Part shown: positions 1 to 8,472 of the stretch, piece by piece
How positions within the stretch are numbered: the first letter of the stretch is position 1
Layout of the letters: every line of letters begins with the position of its first letter
DNA from: Prolixibacteraceae bacterium UBA1413
GTDB lineage: Bacteria; Bacteroidota; Bacteroidia; Bacteroidales; Prolixibacteraceae
NCBI GenBank assembly: GCA_002304925.1
Contig: DBPT01000021.1
Coordinates: 71,621 to 100,769 of the forward strand
Reading direction: 5' to 3'
DNA: 29,149 bases
Program-made: the position numbers and the translations under genes
Notes under the pieces: model-generated
Seen by the model: only the letters and a program-made list of their open reading frames with translations
Databases searched by the model: none
What the model was told of the DNA's origin: nothing

Positions 1-264
1 CCGTCCATCAATTCCCCGTCCATCTTCTCCCCGCTCGCCAGATCCCCCGGGCGTCAACTTCCCGATTGTCAAACCGGTAAGGGTGAATCAGGCTACTTCT
101 GTTCTTCCGTCTTCCGCCGTATCCTCATCCGTGTAACAAATGATAAATGCAAAATGTAATTTCCCGGGTTTCCCAGCGACATATTTAGCGTATTGGATTT
201 ATTTCCGGTTGATATCCTGAAAAAATAGTAAATTGCATCATATAAACCCGAAAAAATTAAATGT
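1..264. other. Intergenic region upstream of the NfeD-like gene
   Basis: No credible gene is present. Two direct CCGTCCATC copies lie at 1-9 and about 16-24. The last 90 bases are AT-rich and should contain the promoter of the NfeD-flotillin pair, but no exact TAnnTTTG box was found. Confidence 0.5.
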
Positions 265-834
265 ATGTCTGATTGGTGGCTAACCTTAACCATTGCACAG
301 AAGATTTTCTGGTGCATAGCAATCCCCTTTTCTCTTTTGTTTGTTTTTCAGACCATTATGACCTTCGTGGGGTTGGGAGGCGACGATATGGATGCCTTAG
401 GAGATAGTGATTCCTCCGTTCATGCCGATACGGGAATCGATTTTCAGTTCATCACCCTGAAAAACCTGATTGCTTTCTTTACGATTTTTGGCTGGACAGG
501 GGTGGTGTGTCTCGGATCGGGCATGAAAATCTTTCCTTCGGTGCTGATCGCCTTTATCGCAGGGTTGGCGATGATGGTGATTATGGCTTCCCTGATTTAC
601 GGAATGGGAAAGTTGAGCGATGACGGCACCCTGAAAATCAGGAATGCCATCGGGAAATCGGGAACCGTTTATCTGCCGATACCCCCCAAGAGAGGGGGCA
701 CCGGACAGATACAGATCAAGGTACAGGGATTGCAGACCCTGGATGCCATGACTGACGACTTCACAGGATTTAAAACCGGACAGGTTGTGGAGGTGATCGA
801 GGTGCTGAAAGGCGATATTCTCCTCGTAAGGTAA
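265..834 (+). CDS. NfeD-like membrane protein, flotillin partner
   Basis: This 189-residue protein has hydrophobic segments at about residues 12-35, 65-85 and 88-113, followed by a soluble C-terminal domain (about 125-189) rich in beta strands and glycines. That matches the short NfeD/YuaF form, in which a membrane anchor carries an OB-fold domain. It lies 79 bp upstream of a flotillin gene on the same strand, the usual pairing for NfeD-like proteins, which are thought to act with flotillins in membrane microdomains. The ATG at 265 is chosen because the ATG at 261 reads into a stop after two codons. No protease domain is present, so it is not the long NfeD form. The family call rests on topology and the flotillin neighbour more than on a diagnostic motif. 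Confidence 0.8.
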   Translation: MSDWWLTLTIAQKIFWCIAIPFSLLFVFQTIMTFVGLGGDDMDALGDSDSSVHADTGIDFQFITLKNLIAFFTIFGWTGVVCLGSGMKIFPSVLIAFIAGLAMMVIMASLIYGMGKLSDDGTLKIRNAIGKSGTVYLPIPPKRGGTGQIQIKVQGLQTLDAMTDDFTGFKTGQVVEVIEVLKGDILLVR

Positions 835-869
835 CGCGCCAAAGGGCAGAATATCAGCATGACAAAATC

Positions 870-898
870 CTAAATTTGAAATTCGAAATCCGAAATAA
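870..898 (+). repeat. 8-bp-period AAATCCGA-like repeat upstream of the flotillin gene
   Basis: An AT-rich run built from near copies of AAATCCGA and AAATTTGA fills the gap between the NfeD-like gene and the flotillin start. A closely similar run lies directly upstream of nadD (26037-26068) in the same orientation relative to its downstream gene. No function is visible. Confidence 0.55.
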
Positions 899-913
899 TT
901 AAATCTTATTGTT

Positions 914-2335
914 ATGGGCGAATATGTAATTTTTATTGTTGCCGTTGCGGTATTTTTCATTTTTATCCTGATTGTCTCTTTTTTCAGGAGGTACAAACGC
1001 TGTCCGTCAGACCGCATTTTGGTGGTCTACGGGAAGGTAGGTAAAGGGGGTGACGCGGAATCGCGTTCTGCGAAATGCATTCATGGGGGAGCTGCTTTTA
1101 TCTGGCCTGTGATTCAGGACTATTCTTTTCTGGATCTTACCCCGTTTTCAATAGAGATCAACCTGACCAGTGCTCTGAGCAAGCAGAACATCAGGGTGGA
1201 TGTTCCTTCTCGGTTTACCGTGGGGATTTCTACGGAAGAGGGGGTGATGACCAATGCCGCAGAGCGTTTGCTGGGACTGTCGATCACCGACATCAGCAAC
1301 CTGGCCAAGGACATCATCTTCGGGCAGTTGAGGCTTGTGGTTGCTACCATGGACATTGAGGAGATCAACAGCAACCGCGACAAGTTTCTGGCTGCGGTTT
1401 CCTCGAATGTGGAGGCGGAGCTGAAGAAGATTGGTCTGAAGCTGATCAACGTGAATGTCACCGACATCACCGACGAGTCGGGGTATATCGAGGCGTTGGG
1501 TAAGGAGGCGGCTGCCAAGGCGATCAACGATGCCAAGATCAGTGTTTCGCAGAAAAACCGTGACGGGTCGATCGGAGAGGCGGAAGCTCTGAAGGAGCAG
1601 CGTGTGGAGGTAGCCCGTGCCAATGCCACGGCTGTCGAGGGGGAGAATACGGCCAAGATCACCATTGCCAATTCGAATGCCGATCGGCGGCAAAAGGAAG
1701 CCGAGGCGGAGAGGCTCGCAGTGGCGGCAGAGAAGGTAGCCCAGGCTAAGGCGCTTGAGGAAGCCTATGCTGCCGAAAAAGCGGCGGAAACTGTGCGTGC
1801 CGTGCGTGACAAGGCCAGCCAACAGGCCGACATCATCGTTCCCGCCGAAATCGACAAAACCCGTATTGAGATTGCCGCGGAAGCAATTGCTGAGCAAACC
1901 CGCCGGCAGGCCAAGGGAGAAGCCGATGCCATCTTTATGAAAATGGAGGCGGAAGGTAAGGGGATCTTTGAGATTTTGAGCAAGCAGGCCGAAGGATATC
2001 AGAAGCTGATGAAAGCCGCCGGTGATGACTCCCGCAGTGCGGTGATGCTGATGATTGCCGACAAGTTGCCCGAACTGGTGAAGACCCAGGTCGAAGCCAT
2101 CAAAAACCTGAAGATTGACAAGATCACTGTGTGGGACACCATGGGGTCAGGCAAGGACGGCAAATCGCCCGCCACGGCCAATTTCCTCTCCGGAATGCTG
2201 GGATCAATTCCTCCCTTTGAGGAACTCTTCAAAATGGCAGGTCTTGAACTTCCCGATTACCTGAAGGGCAAAAAGGCGGAAGATTCGGAAGTTGTCGATC
2301 CGGATAAACCAAAGACGCAGAGACATAGGGACTAA
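914..2335 (+). CDS. floT: Flotillin-like SPFH-domain protein
   Basis: The 473-residue protein starts with one hydrophobic segment (about residues 4-25), followed by an SPFH/band-7 domain (about 30-200). A long alanine- and glutamate-rich coiled coil (about 200-360) follows, with the repeated AEA/EAxA pattern typical of flotillins, and then a C-terminal tail. Bacterial flotillins form membrane-bound scaffolds that organise microdomains; length and domain order fit FloT/YuaG. The NfeD-like gene upstream supports the assignment. The last codons, encoding residues around KTQRHRD, and the stop codon fall inside a tandem repeat shared with other gene ends in the window, so the extreme C-terminus is probably not conserved. 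The ATG at 914 places the hydrophobic anchor at the N-terminus. Confidence 0.93.
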   Translation: MGEYVIFIVAVAVFFIFILIVSFFRRYKRCPSDRILVVYGKVGKGGDAESRSAKCIHGGAAFIWPVIQDYSFLDLTPFSIEINLTSALSKQNIRVDVPSRFTVGISTEEGVMTNAAERLLGLSITDISNLAKDIIFGQLRLVVATMDIEEINSNRDKFLAAVSSNVEAELKKIGLKLINVNVTDITDESGYIEALGKEAAAKAINDAKISVSQKNRDGSIGEAEALKEQRVEVARANATAVEGENTAKITIANSNADRRQKEAEAERLAVAAEKVAQAKALEEAYAAEKAAETVRAVRDKASQQADIIVPAEIDKTRIEIAAEAIAEQTRRQAKGEADAIFMKMEAEGKGIFEILSKQAEGYQKLMKAAGDDSRSAVMLMIADKLPELVKTQVEAIKNLKIDKITVWDTMGSGKDGKSPATANFLSGMLGSIPPFEELFKMAGLELPDYLKGKKAEDSEVVDPDKPKTQRHRD

Positions 2336-2359
2336 GAGACATAGGGACTAAGAGACTCT
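2312..2359 (+). repeat. 8-bp-period purine-rich repeat at the flotillin 3' end
   Basis: About six tandem units alternate between gacatagg-like and gactaaga-like octamers. The first units are translated as the flotillin C-terminus and one supplies its TAA stop. Related runs occur at 19731-19790 and 26722-26790, each at a gene 3' end. Confidence 0.75.
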
Positions 2360-2370
2360 GAAATAAATAC

Positions 2371-2404
2371 AAAGGGCGCAATGAAGATTATCATTGCGCC
2401 CTTT
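2371..2404. terminator. Bidirectional intrinsic terminator between convergent genes
   Basis: A perfect 14-bp stem (AAAGGGCGCAATGA at 2371-2384 pairing with 2391-2404) has a 6-nt loop. It lies between the convergent flotillin and zincin-lipoprotein genes. On the minus strand the stem is followed by a T-rich stretch (GTATTTATTT); on the plus strand the tail is a short CTTTGTGT. The flanking A/T pairs of the stem add U-rich sequence in both directions. Confidence 0.85.
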
Positions 2405-2448
2405 GTGTATCCGGGGGTTTTTCAGTTAAACGCTCTATTCACCCCTTT

Positions 2449-4500
2449 TCACGATTTTATGATTTCCAGGGCTTTCCCGGCAGCCTCGAGGGTGGGTTCG
2501 ATGCTTATTTCGCGGCCCACGGCCCCTTTCATCCAGAGCTGGGGAACAATGCGTCCCTGGACCAGCATCCGGGTGATTTCGGAGGCAAGGTTTTTGCCTG
2601 TGACCTGCTGTTCGACCTGGAAGTCGATCAGGTGGCCGACTGGGTAATTGGAGAGGTACAGCGGGTTGTCAATCATATGGGAGTATATGGCCAGCAAGGG
2701 CTCGTCATTTCCGCCCAAGACTTCCGCATAATATTTGTTCCACACCTCTTTGGCGGTGGTGATGACCGCCTCTTTAAGCTGAGCCGGGGTGGCTTCCGGA
2801 TTCTCATAGAGCCATTTCCACACCTGCATGTCGACCAGGGAGACGCCCATGATTTCGTAGCTGGACCAGAAGTTGTCTAAGGCCATCAGGTGATCTTTCA
2901 GGGGGTCGTTGGCCTTGATGCCCAGCAGTTCCAGGTCACGTTTCTGGAAGAGGAAGGCCACTGCCTCTGTGAAGGCGGTGTTGGGGACACCGTTGAGCAT
3001 GAAGTAGTCGACGTCGTTCATGGTGATAGTCTGTTCGACACAATGGCCGAATTCGTGGACGGCGATGTTATACCCTTTGTAGTCCATACCGGCGGCGCCC
3101 ACGCGGGTGCGCAGGTGGGCCAGATCATTTTTCATGCCGGCGCCCCAGGCATGACCGGCGCCCCGGGAGGCATCAACGGTGATGAGGGCGCTGATCCGTT
3201 GGGCATCGGCAGAAGACCACCCCAGTTTTTGCATGATCACGGGAAGGTCTTTCTTCACCGCCTGGGTGTCGGGGTACTTTTTCGTGGTGAGGGCTGTCAA
3301 CTGCTCTTCGGGAATTCCTCCCGCCGCTTTGAACCCGTTGTACCAGATGTCAAAGGGCTCCAGGGGGCGCCCCAGCCGCTGGCTGATCAGCGCAGCTACT
3401 TCCTTCACCAGGGGGGAGGAGACGAATTCGGTGAACAGCCTTTCCACATCTTCCTGCGGAATTTCCATTCCCTCCTCAAAAGCTCTGCTGATATAAGTGG
3501 GGAAGTGGGGATTGTAGGCGTCGATGCTCTTCATGGCGTGGAAATTGGCCAGGAGTACCTCATATCGCTTGTCGGGTTCCGGGGTTCCGGTGATTTCACT
3601 TCCGCCGTTGAAGATCTTGTTGTTGTAAGGATCCCAGGTGATGCTGTCCTTGTTGATGACCTGCTGCGGAATCGACTGGTCGATGATGCGTTGCATCACC
3701 TGGTAAATCATCCGTTGTTTGGCGAGGCCGTTTTCGGCGGCATAGTCCGATTTGAGTTCGTCGCGGAGGCCCCAGTGGGTGATCAGCTTCAGTCCGGCGG
3801 GAAATAGGGCTGTTCCGGCGGAATCGACCAGGTTCCCCATGTAAATGTTGTAATCAGAGATGTAAGTGTCAGCAGCGGTCAGGGTCTGGGAGACGTTCAG
3901 GATCACATCGGCGGGTACCCGTGAGGTGAAACGGTCGCCCATGCGGGCATAGGCCCATTCCAGGCGGCTCCAGTCAGCCCCCAGTTCCGTCTTCTCCTTC
4001 AGGGAATAGAAAGGAAAGTTGAGGGCCGTCAGGAAGGCGATTTTGTTGGCGAAGAAGTCGTCGGTGAGATGGGCCGAGGGGTCATAGCTTCCGAACATCA
4101 GATCGATGGGGTCCGGATCGGGACCATCTAGGTGGAGGGGCTCTTTCAGCAGAACGTCCATCTTGTGGAAATAGCCGCTGAAGATCTCCAGGTTGCGTTC
4201 CAGTTTCCTGAAAAGCAGTTCCTGTGCTGTTCCCCCGGCTACGAAGTTTTCGGTGCAGAATTTCTCAAAATCAGCGGCGGTTCCGTCGGTTGAGCGCCAC
4301 AGGGAGGTGACCTGGCTGACCCCCCGGTGAATCCGCAGGGAGTCGGTGGGGTCATGCTTTGCTTCCAGAAGTTTTACGGCATTGTTCACCGAAGTTCCGT
4401 CAATGCTCATTTTTACCGGTTCCGAAACCGGCTGTTTCGGAGTGGGTGTGCAACTGCTCATGATGACAGCCATGATTATAAAAACGATTAAAGTACGCAT
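2449..4500 (-). CDS. Putative zincin metallopeptidase lipoprotein
   Basis: The 683-residue protein begins with a lipoprotein signal peptide ending in a lipobox-like MSSC at about residues 11-14. The zinc-binding motif HEFGH lies at residues 482-486, followed about 26 residues later by the glutamate in TEAVAFLFQ, a likely third ligand. This HExxH...E layout is that of gluzincins and is reminiscent of the M3 oligopeptidase family, although the rest is too divergent for a firm family call. It is probably lipid-anchored outside the cytoplasm and hydrolyses peptides; its substrate is unknown. The start at 4500 is preferred over one at 4548 because it places the signal peptide at the N-terminus and lies just downstream of a Bacteroidota promoter box. 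It appears to be transcribed alone. Confidence 0.75.
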   Translation of the reverse strand: MRTLIVFIIMAVIMSSCTPTPKQPVSEPVKMSIDGTSVNNAVKLLEAKHDPTDSLRIHRGVSQVTSLWRSTDGTAADFEKFCTENFVAGGTAQELLFRKLERNLEIFSGYFHKMDVLLKEPLHLDGPDPDPIDLMFGSYDPSAHLTDDFFANKIAFLTALNFPFYSLKEKTELGADWSRLEWAYARMGDRFTSRVPADVILNVSQTLTAADTYISDYNIYMGNLVDSAGTALFPAGLKLITHWGLRDELKSDYAAENGLAKQRMIYQVMQRIIDQSIPQQVINKDSITWDPYNNKIFNGGSEITGTPEPDKRYEVLLANFHAMKSIDAYNPHFPTYISRAFEEGMEIPQEDVERLFTEFVSSPLVKEVAALISQRLGRPLEPFDIWYNGFKAAGGIPEEQLTALTTKKYPDTQAVKKDLPVIMQKLGWSSADAQRISALITVDASRGAGHAWGAGMKNDLAHLRTRVGAAGMDYKGYNIAVHEFGHCVEQTITMNDVDYFMLNGVPNTAFTEAVAFLFQKRDLELLGIKANDPLKDHLMALDNFWSSYEIMGVSLVDMQVWKWLYENPEATPAQLKEAVITTAKEVWNKYYAEVLGGNDEPLLAIYSHMIDNPLYLSNYPVGHLIDFQVEQQVTGKNLASEITRMLVQGRIVPQLWMKGAVGREISIEPTLEAAGKALEIIKS

Positions 4501-4524
4501 AACAGGTTGATTTAAATACTTGTG

Positions 4525-4532
4525 CAAAGGTA
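4525..4532 (-). promoter_or_regulatory. Bacteroidota -7 promoter box upstream of the zincin lipoprotein gene
   Basis: On the minus strand this reads TACCTTTG, an exact match to TAnnTTTG, about 25 bp upstream of the ATG at 4500. No clear -33 TTTG box was found at the usual spacing, so the call rests on the -7 element and its position. Confidence 0.5.
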
Positions 4533-4844
4533 AGGGAAATGAAAACATAATGCATGACGGAATTCAGGGATTACTGGGAATAATTTGGAAAAGGAAAACC
4601 AATCCTGAAAATAAGGAATAGGCATTAACAAATGAGAAATCGGAAATAAATTAATGTGAATCGCAGGGATTCCCCGAAGGAGGGGAAAGGCGCTCCTCTG
4701 GTCTGAAGAAAAGTGAATGCAGGATATCTGGTATCCAATCCCGGATTAACATAATAGTCAAGTGGAGTGAAAATTCAGGAATGGGCAGCCATCGTTAAGC
4801 ATGGTGCCTGGAAAGTCAATTAAGATGTGATGGAATTGGAGGTT
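4533..4844. other. Intergenic region without a recognisable gene
   Basis: This AT-rich stretch between the zincin lipoprotein and the hemolysin III gene has no plausible coding frame. It contains a short inverted repeat, TTCCCC at 4670-4675 and GGGGAA at 4682-4687, and little else. Confidence 0.6.
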
Positions 4845-5498
4845 CTACAATAAGGTATAGAGGATGGCAAAGAAATGGAGTGTACTGCCAGCGAGGACGA
4901 AGAGGTGCCAGATTCCGTGGCCGAAAGGAAGTCTGCGCCAGGCATAGAAAATAACCCCAATGCTGTATGAAAGTCCTCCGGTAAGGAGGAAGACCAGGCT
5001 GATCTGCGGCATGTTCAGGATGACGCTTTTGAGGGTAAAGACGAACATCCACCCCATAATCAGGTAAATGGCGACCATCAGTTTACGGAACCTGTTGAGG
5101 TAAATGCTTCGGATGACAATGCCGGTGATGGCCATTCCCCAGATTATGCCAAACATGACCCAACCCACCGTTCCCCTTAGTGTGGTGAGCAGTATCGGGG
5201 TATAGGTGCCGGCAATCAGCAGGAAGATGGCTGCGTGGTCGAAACGCGCGAAGATATTTTTAATCCTTGTATTTGTAATACTGTGGTACAGGGTGGATGA
5301 TGTATAGCAGAGGATCAGGGAGGTTCCGAAAATGGCAAAACTGACCACATGCCATCCGTCGCCCCGGGTGGCAGCAACCACCACCAGGATGACCAGTGCT
5401 GTAATGCTTAACAAAATTCCAACACCATGGGTGATGCTGTTGAAAATCTCCTCGCCAAGGGTCAGGGAGCGTCGTGATGCCTGGTTTGGATTCTGCAT
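4845..5498 (-). CDS. Hemolysin III / PAQR-family membrane protein (YqfA-like)
   Basis: The 217-residue, very hydrophobic protein has about seven transmembrane segments. It carries hemolysin III/PAQR signatures: EEIFNSITHGVG near the N-terminus, SSTLYHS around residue 70, RFDHAAIFLLIAGTYTP around residues 86-102, and a C-terminal HLFVLAGSTLHFFAIL. The conserved serine, aspartate and histidines resemble the putative metal-binding site of the PAQR superfamily. It sits in the cytoplasmic membrane; the physiological role of bacterial members is poorly defined despite the family name. It is a single gene behind its own promoter-like box and an inverted repeat. The ATG at 5498 gives the standard family N-terminus. 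Confidence 0.9.
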   Translation of the reverse strand: MQNPNQASRRSLTLGEEIFNSITHGVGILLSITALVILVVVAATRGDGWHVVSFAIFGTSLILCYTSSTLYHSITNTRIKNIFARFDHAAIFLLIAGTYTPILLTTLRGTVGWVMFGIIWGMAITGIVIRSIYLNRFRKLMVAIYLIMGWMFVFTLKSVILNMPQISLVFLLTGGLSYSIGVIFYAWRRLPFGHGIWHLFVLAGSTLHFFAILYTLL

Positions 5499-5519
5499 GC
5501 AAGAAAACTAAAGACAATG

Positions 5520-5527
5520 CAAAGATA
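5520..5527 (-). promoter_or_regulatory. Bacteroidota -7 promoter box upstream of the hemolysin III gene
   Basis: The minus-strand sequence TATCTTTG matches TAnnTTTG exactly and lies about 22 bp upstream of the ATG at 5498. The inverted repeat at 5531-5559 lies immediately upstream, in the region expected to hold the -33 element. Confidence 0.55.
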
Positions 5528-5530
5528 ACG

Positions 5531-5559
5531 TTTCGAACAGAATATTGTTTTGTTCGAAA
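5531..5559. promoter_or_regulatory. Inverted repeat, possible operator
   Basis: Perfect 9-bp arms, TTTCGAACA at 5531-5539 and TGTTCGAAA at 5551-5559, are separated by 11 bp. They lie just upstream of the -7 box of the hemolysin III gene, where a repressor would block the promoter. The binding factor is unknown. Confidence 0.45.
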
Positions 5560-5672
5560 GTTAATCTTACGTAAATTGTCGGCTCACCCCGATGGAAGTT
5601 CGCCTGGTTTAACCTGCCTATTCGTATCAGGTCAGTTCTCCGGTTTTTCCCGGAAGAGGATGCAGGGGGTCC

Positions 5673-7007
5673 TCAAGACTTGTCTTTTTCACGGAAAATA
5701 ATTCCGTTCTCTCTCAGTTCAGAGAGCACCGGGTCGTAGATCTCCTTAATAGTGGGAATATAGAGCCCGGTGAGGTCAAGCCTACCTGTCAGGCGGAGTT
5801 TTGCGGCGATGCCCAGGGGCAGGCCCACGGTTTTGGCCATGGCGGTCTGGACCTGGTTTTCTCCAGTTATCCCCATCGATGAGGTAAGAATCTTCTCTTC
5901 CCGGGAATGGTGATCGATGTAGTTGAATTTGTGCCACATCACCACCAAATCTTTATCGTCGGGCTTCAGGCTCCACTTTTTCATGAGTATCGCCTCGAGG
6001 AATTGGGCGGGCGTTCCCTTCCGGAGGCCGATTTTCTCGTCGCTGAATAGGTCAAGCGATTCTAACAGTTCGATAAGCGGGGAGTCCTGGTCGATGTGGA
6101 AGGCGCGGTAGAGTTTCACTTCCACGGAGTCTTTGGGATGGTAATAGAGGAAGGAGTTGATGAATTCGCAGTGGGTCATCTCCTCCTCATTGAGCATCAC
6201 GTAGGAGTTGTCGGTGGCTCCAAGCTGGACGAAGATATTCCAGGCTTGGGAGAATCCGGGGCGGCGGAGGGTTCCCCTGTAAATGGTGTCGATTCCGTGG
6301 AGGTTGTAGCGCTCGATGTATTTGAGGGAGTCGCGGTTGGCATAGCCTTCGAAGCGGCCAAATCCATCGATATCCATGTATTCGGTGCGGCGGAAAATGC
6401 GGTTGTAAGGGATATATTTTAGTCTGCCGCACTGGAGAAATACCGCGGGCCCCGGCCAACCTGCCAATACCACATTGGTGGGGTTCCAGGTGAATTTGTA
6501 ATGCCACGGATTGTCGTCCGACTCGGGAGCCACCAGTCCGCCCGTAAACGACTCGAAGGCGGTAAGCCGGTGGCCTTCCCCCTTGATCCTTTCGATGACC
6601 TGCATGGCTGACATGTGGTCGATTCCCGGGTCTAACCCCATTTCGTTGAGGAAGAGAAGTCCGGCAGCTTTCACCTCTTCCTCCATCTGCTTCATTTCAG
6701 GAGATTCATAGGAGGCGGTGATCAGCGATTTTTTATTTTTCAGGCAAAAGCGGGCTACCACGGGGTGAAGCCTCGCCGGAAGCATGGAAATGACCAGGTC
6801 GGCATCGCCTACCTCACGATCCATTTGGTGATCATCGCGGAGGTCGATATCAGTGCTCCGTGTGGGCGGGGTCACCTTGCTCCTGGCCAGTTCCGGGTCC
6901 CGGTCTCCGACCGTGATCTGCCACTGGTGTGCTGCCGCTTCTTTCTCCAGAAAGGAAATCAGGGAGTTGGACGATAATCCCGCTCCTAAAATTAAAATCT
7001 TCTTCAT
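5673..7007 (-). CDS. Saccharopine dehydrogenase (L-glutamate-forming)
   Basis: The 444-residue protein has an N-terminal Rossmann fold (GAGLSSNSL at residues 8-16). The family motif GLDPGIDHMSAM lies at about 121-132, followed by ESFTGGLVAPESDDNPWHYK at about 150-170. These match the C-terminal half of animal AASS and yeast Lys9. The enzyme oxidises saccharopine with NAD(P)+ to glutamate and 2-aminoadipate 6-semialdehyde in the cytoplasm. Length fits a stand-alone enzyme. The gene lies 181 bp downstream of the lysine-ketoglutarate reductase gene, which makes its substrate, and the aldehyde dehydrogenase that consumes its product is also in the cluster. This co-occurrence supports a lysine-degrading direction. 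Confidence 0.93.
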   Translation of the reverse strand: MKKILILGAGLSSNSLISFLEKEAAAHQWQITVGDRDPELARSKVTPPTRSTDIDLRDDHQMDREVGDADLVISMLPARLHPVVARFCLKNKKSLITASYESPEMKQMEEEVKAAGLLFLNEMGLDPGIDHMSAMQVIERIKGEGHRLTAFESFTGGLVAPESDDNPWHYKFTWNPTNVVLAGWPGPAVFLQCGRLKYIPYNRIFRRTEYMDIDGFGRFEGYANRDSLKYIERYNLHGIDTIYRGTLRRPGFSQAWNIFVQLGATDNSYVMLNEEEMTHCEFINSFLYYHPKDSVEVKLYRAFHIDQDSPLIELLESLDLFSDEKIGLRKGTPAQFLEAILMKKWSLKPDDKDLVVMWHKFNYIDHHSREEKILTSSMGITGENQVQTAMAKTVGLPLGIAAKLRLTGRLDLTGLYIPTIKEIYDPVLSELRENGIIFREKDKS

Positions 7008-7097
7008 GCTGAAATGATTTTCATGTTTTGTTCATCTACAGTATCTTTCGAAGTCATAAGGGCTGTCTACATCCTTCCGGGCTATTTGTCTCGTCCT

Positions 7098-7111
7098 CTG
7101 AACATGTTCAG
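7098..7111. promoter_or_regulatory. Perfect 14-bp palindrome upstream of saccharopine dehydrogenase
   Basis: The sequence CTGAACATGTTCAG is its own reverse complement and lies about 90 bp upstream of the saccharopine dehydrogenase ATG, in the LKR-SDH gap. It has the form of a dimeric regulator site. No matching site was seen elsewhere in the window. Confidence 0.4.
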
Positions 7112-7188
7112 TTTTTCTCATGGGTACTTTCAGGTTCTTTTCAGTCTGTTAAATGATCGCTTAAATATCTATGTGAAAAATCAATGCC

Positions 7189-8400
7189 TCATTCCCATCC
7201 ATCTATGAAATCCTGGAGGTAGGCGAATTTCTCCGTCAGCCGGCCGTCCCGGGTGATGGAGGCCCTTTCGATGATCTGGTCGGGATCGTTGCCCAGGAGG
7301 CTGGGCAGCACCTTTTCCATCAGGTTCTTTCCGAAATCTTGGGAGGCGTCGACAGGCAGTTCACACGGGAGGTTGTCGACAGCCATCACGGTGATATGAT
7401 CTTCACCCGAGAACGGGGGATGGATGTCGAAGCTGCCGGGGTGGATGTCGTAGAAGGGATCGGCAATAGAGGAGGCTCTCCGGGTGGTGGGGATCGATCC
7501 GTCGATGTCGCAGGTGATGTCTGCAATGGTCCTGATCCTGAAATGGGGGTGGCGGGTATCTTCCGGGGAGAAGAGCACGGGAGCTTTGGGATCCCAGAAG
7601 GCGGCGCCGATAAGTAGGTCGGTATGGGGCAGAAATCGGCGGAAGGTGCCCCGGTATTCCGTGGGGTGGTTGAAGAAGTGAAGCAGGTCGAATGGCCGGC
7701 CTTCCTTGTGTTCGTTGTAGTCGCCGGGGTCGAGGCGGACAAACACCGGATGGAGGCTTTTTCTTCCTGAAAGGTATTCGTCAGGAGCCAGTTGATGGAT
7801 GCCTGCAGCATCCATAAGTTCCATGACCCCGCCGGCGACCCTTCCCCCGCCGGTGACGGCGATTCGCAGGGGAGGCAGTTTCACCTGGGACAATTCCGCC
7901 ATCAGTTCCTCCATATTGCGGCACTGCCAGGCAGGTTTCAGCTCCCAGAGGCGGTGACGGAGGCCCCATGCCCTGAAGCCATTGTATGCTCCCACCACAC
8001 CGGCAAAACGGCCGAAGCCGATGATCCGCATCCCGCTGCGGTCGGTAAGCACCTCATAGTCGACCAACCGGATGCCCTTGCGGATTACCTCCCGGAGGAG
8101 TTCCCGGTTGTGGGGCTGCTTCTTGATGGTGTGGGAAAAGAAAAAGTAGGTTTTCCCGGCGATCAACTCCTTCAGCGGCACCTCCTTGACTCCCATCAAA
8201 ACGTCACAGTCAGAGAGGTCTTCCCGCAGAGGAATGCCCAGTTTCCGGTATTCCTCATCAGAAAAGCAGCGGATGGGGGAGGGTTGAACCACTATTCCCG
8301 TTTTTGGCATGTGGTCCACGATGTGGCGGCACTGTTCCGGCGTAAAGGGCACCCTTTTGTCGGGCGGCACCTTTCCTTCGCGGATAATTCCGATTTTCAT
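7189..8400 (-). CDS. Lysine-ketoglutarate reductase / saccharopine dehydrogenase (L-lysine-forming)
   Basis: The 403-residue protein starts like the alanine dehydrogenase/LKR N-terminal domain (IGIIREGKVPPDKRVPFTP). It carries FFFSHTIKKQ (about residue 90) and the RLVDYE...IIGFGRFAGVVGAYNG stretch found in the LKR half of animal AASS. A nucleotide-binding loop GGGRVAGG lies at about 181-188. It condenses lysine with 2-oxoglutarate using NAD(P)H to give saccharopine. The ATG at 8400 is preferred to a TTG at 8409. Its gene precedes saccharopine dehydrogenase on the same strand. Plants and animals use the bifunctional version for lysine degradation, fungi the reverse for synthesis; the aldehyde dehydrogenase nearby favours degradation. 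Confidence 0.92.
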   Translation of the reverse strand: MKIGIIREGKVPPDKRVPFTPEQCRHIVDHMPKTGIVVQPSPIRCFSDEEYRKLGIPLREDLSDCDVLMGVKEVPLKELIAGKTYFFFSHTIKKQPHNRELLREVIRKGIRLVDYEVLTDRSGMRIIGFGRFAGVVGAYNGFRAWGLRHRLWELKPAWQCRNMEELMAELSQVKLPPLRIAVTGGGRVAGGVMELMDAAGIHQLAPDEYLSGRKSLHPVFVRLDPGDYNEHKEGRPFDLLHFFNHPTEYRGTFRRFLPHTDLLIGAAFWDPKAPVLFSPEDTRHPHFRIRTIADITCDIDGSIPTTRRASSIADPFYDIHPGSFDIHPPFSGEDHITVMAVDNLPCELPVDASQDFGKNLMEKVLPSLLGNDPDQIIERASITRDGRLTEKFAYLQDFIDGWE

Positions 8401-8416
8401 AGGTTTCAATTTATTT

Positions 8417-8430
8417 GGATAGGACTATCC
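8417..8430. promoter_or_regulatory. 14-bp inverted repeat upstream of lysine-ketoglutarate reductase
   Basis: GGATAG and CTATCC arms flank a 2-bp centre, 17 bp upstream of the LKR ATG. It could be an operator or a 5'-leader hairpin. It shares no obvious consensus with the other inverted repeats in the cluster. Confidence 0.35.
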
Positions 8431-8472
8431 TTGCCATTTTATTCTTTGAAAAAATCAAAATTCAACAATCTG

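Noticed and set aside
93..317. 74-residue minus-strand open frame at the window start
   Set aside because: It overlaps the NfeD-like gene start, has no motif and covers the expected promoter region.
2890..3807. 305-residue plus-strand open frame
   Set aside because: It lies entirely opposite the zincin lipoprotein gene, has no recognisable domain and shows the composition of a shadow frame.
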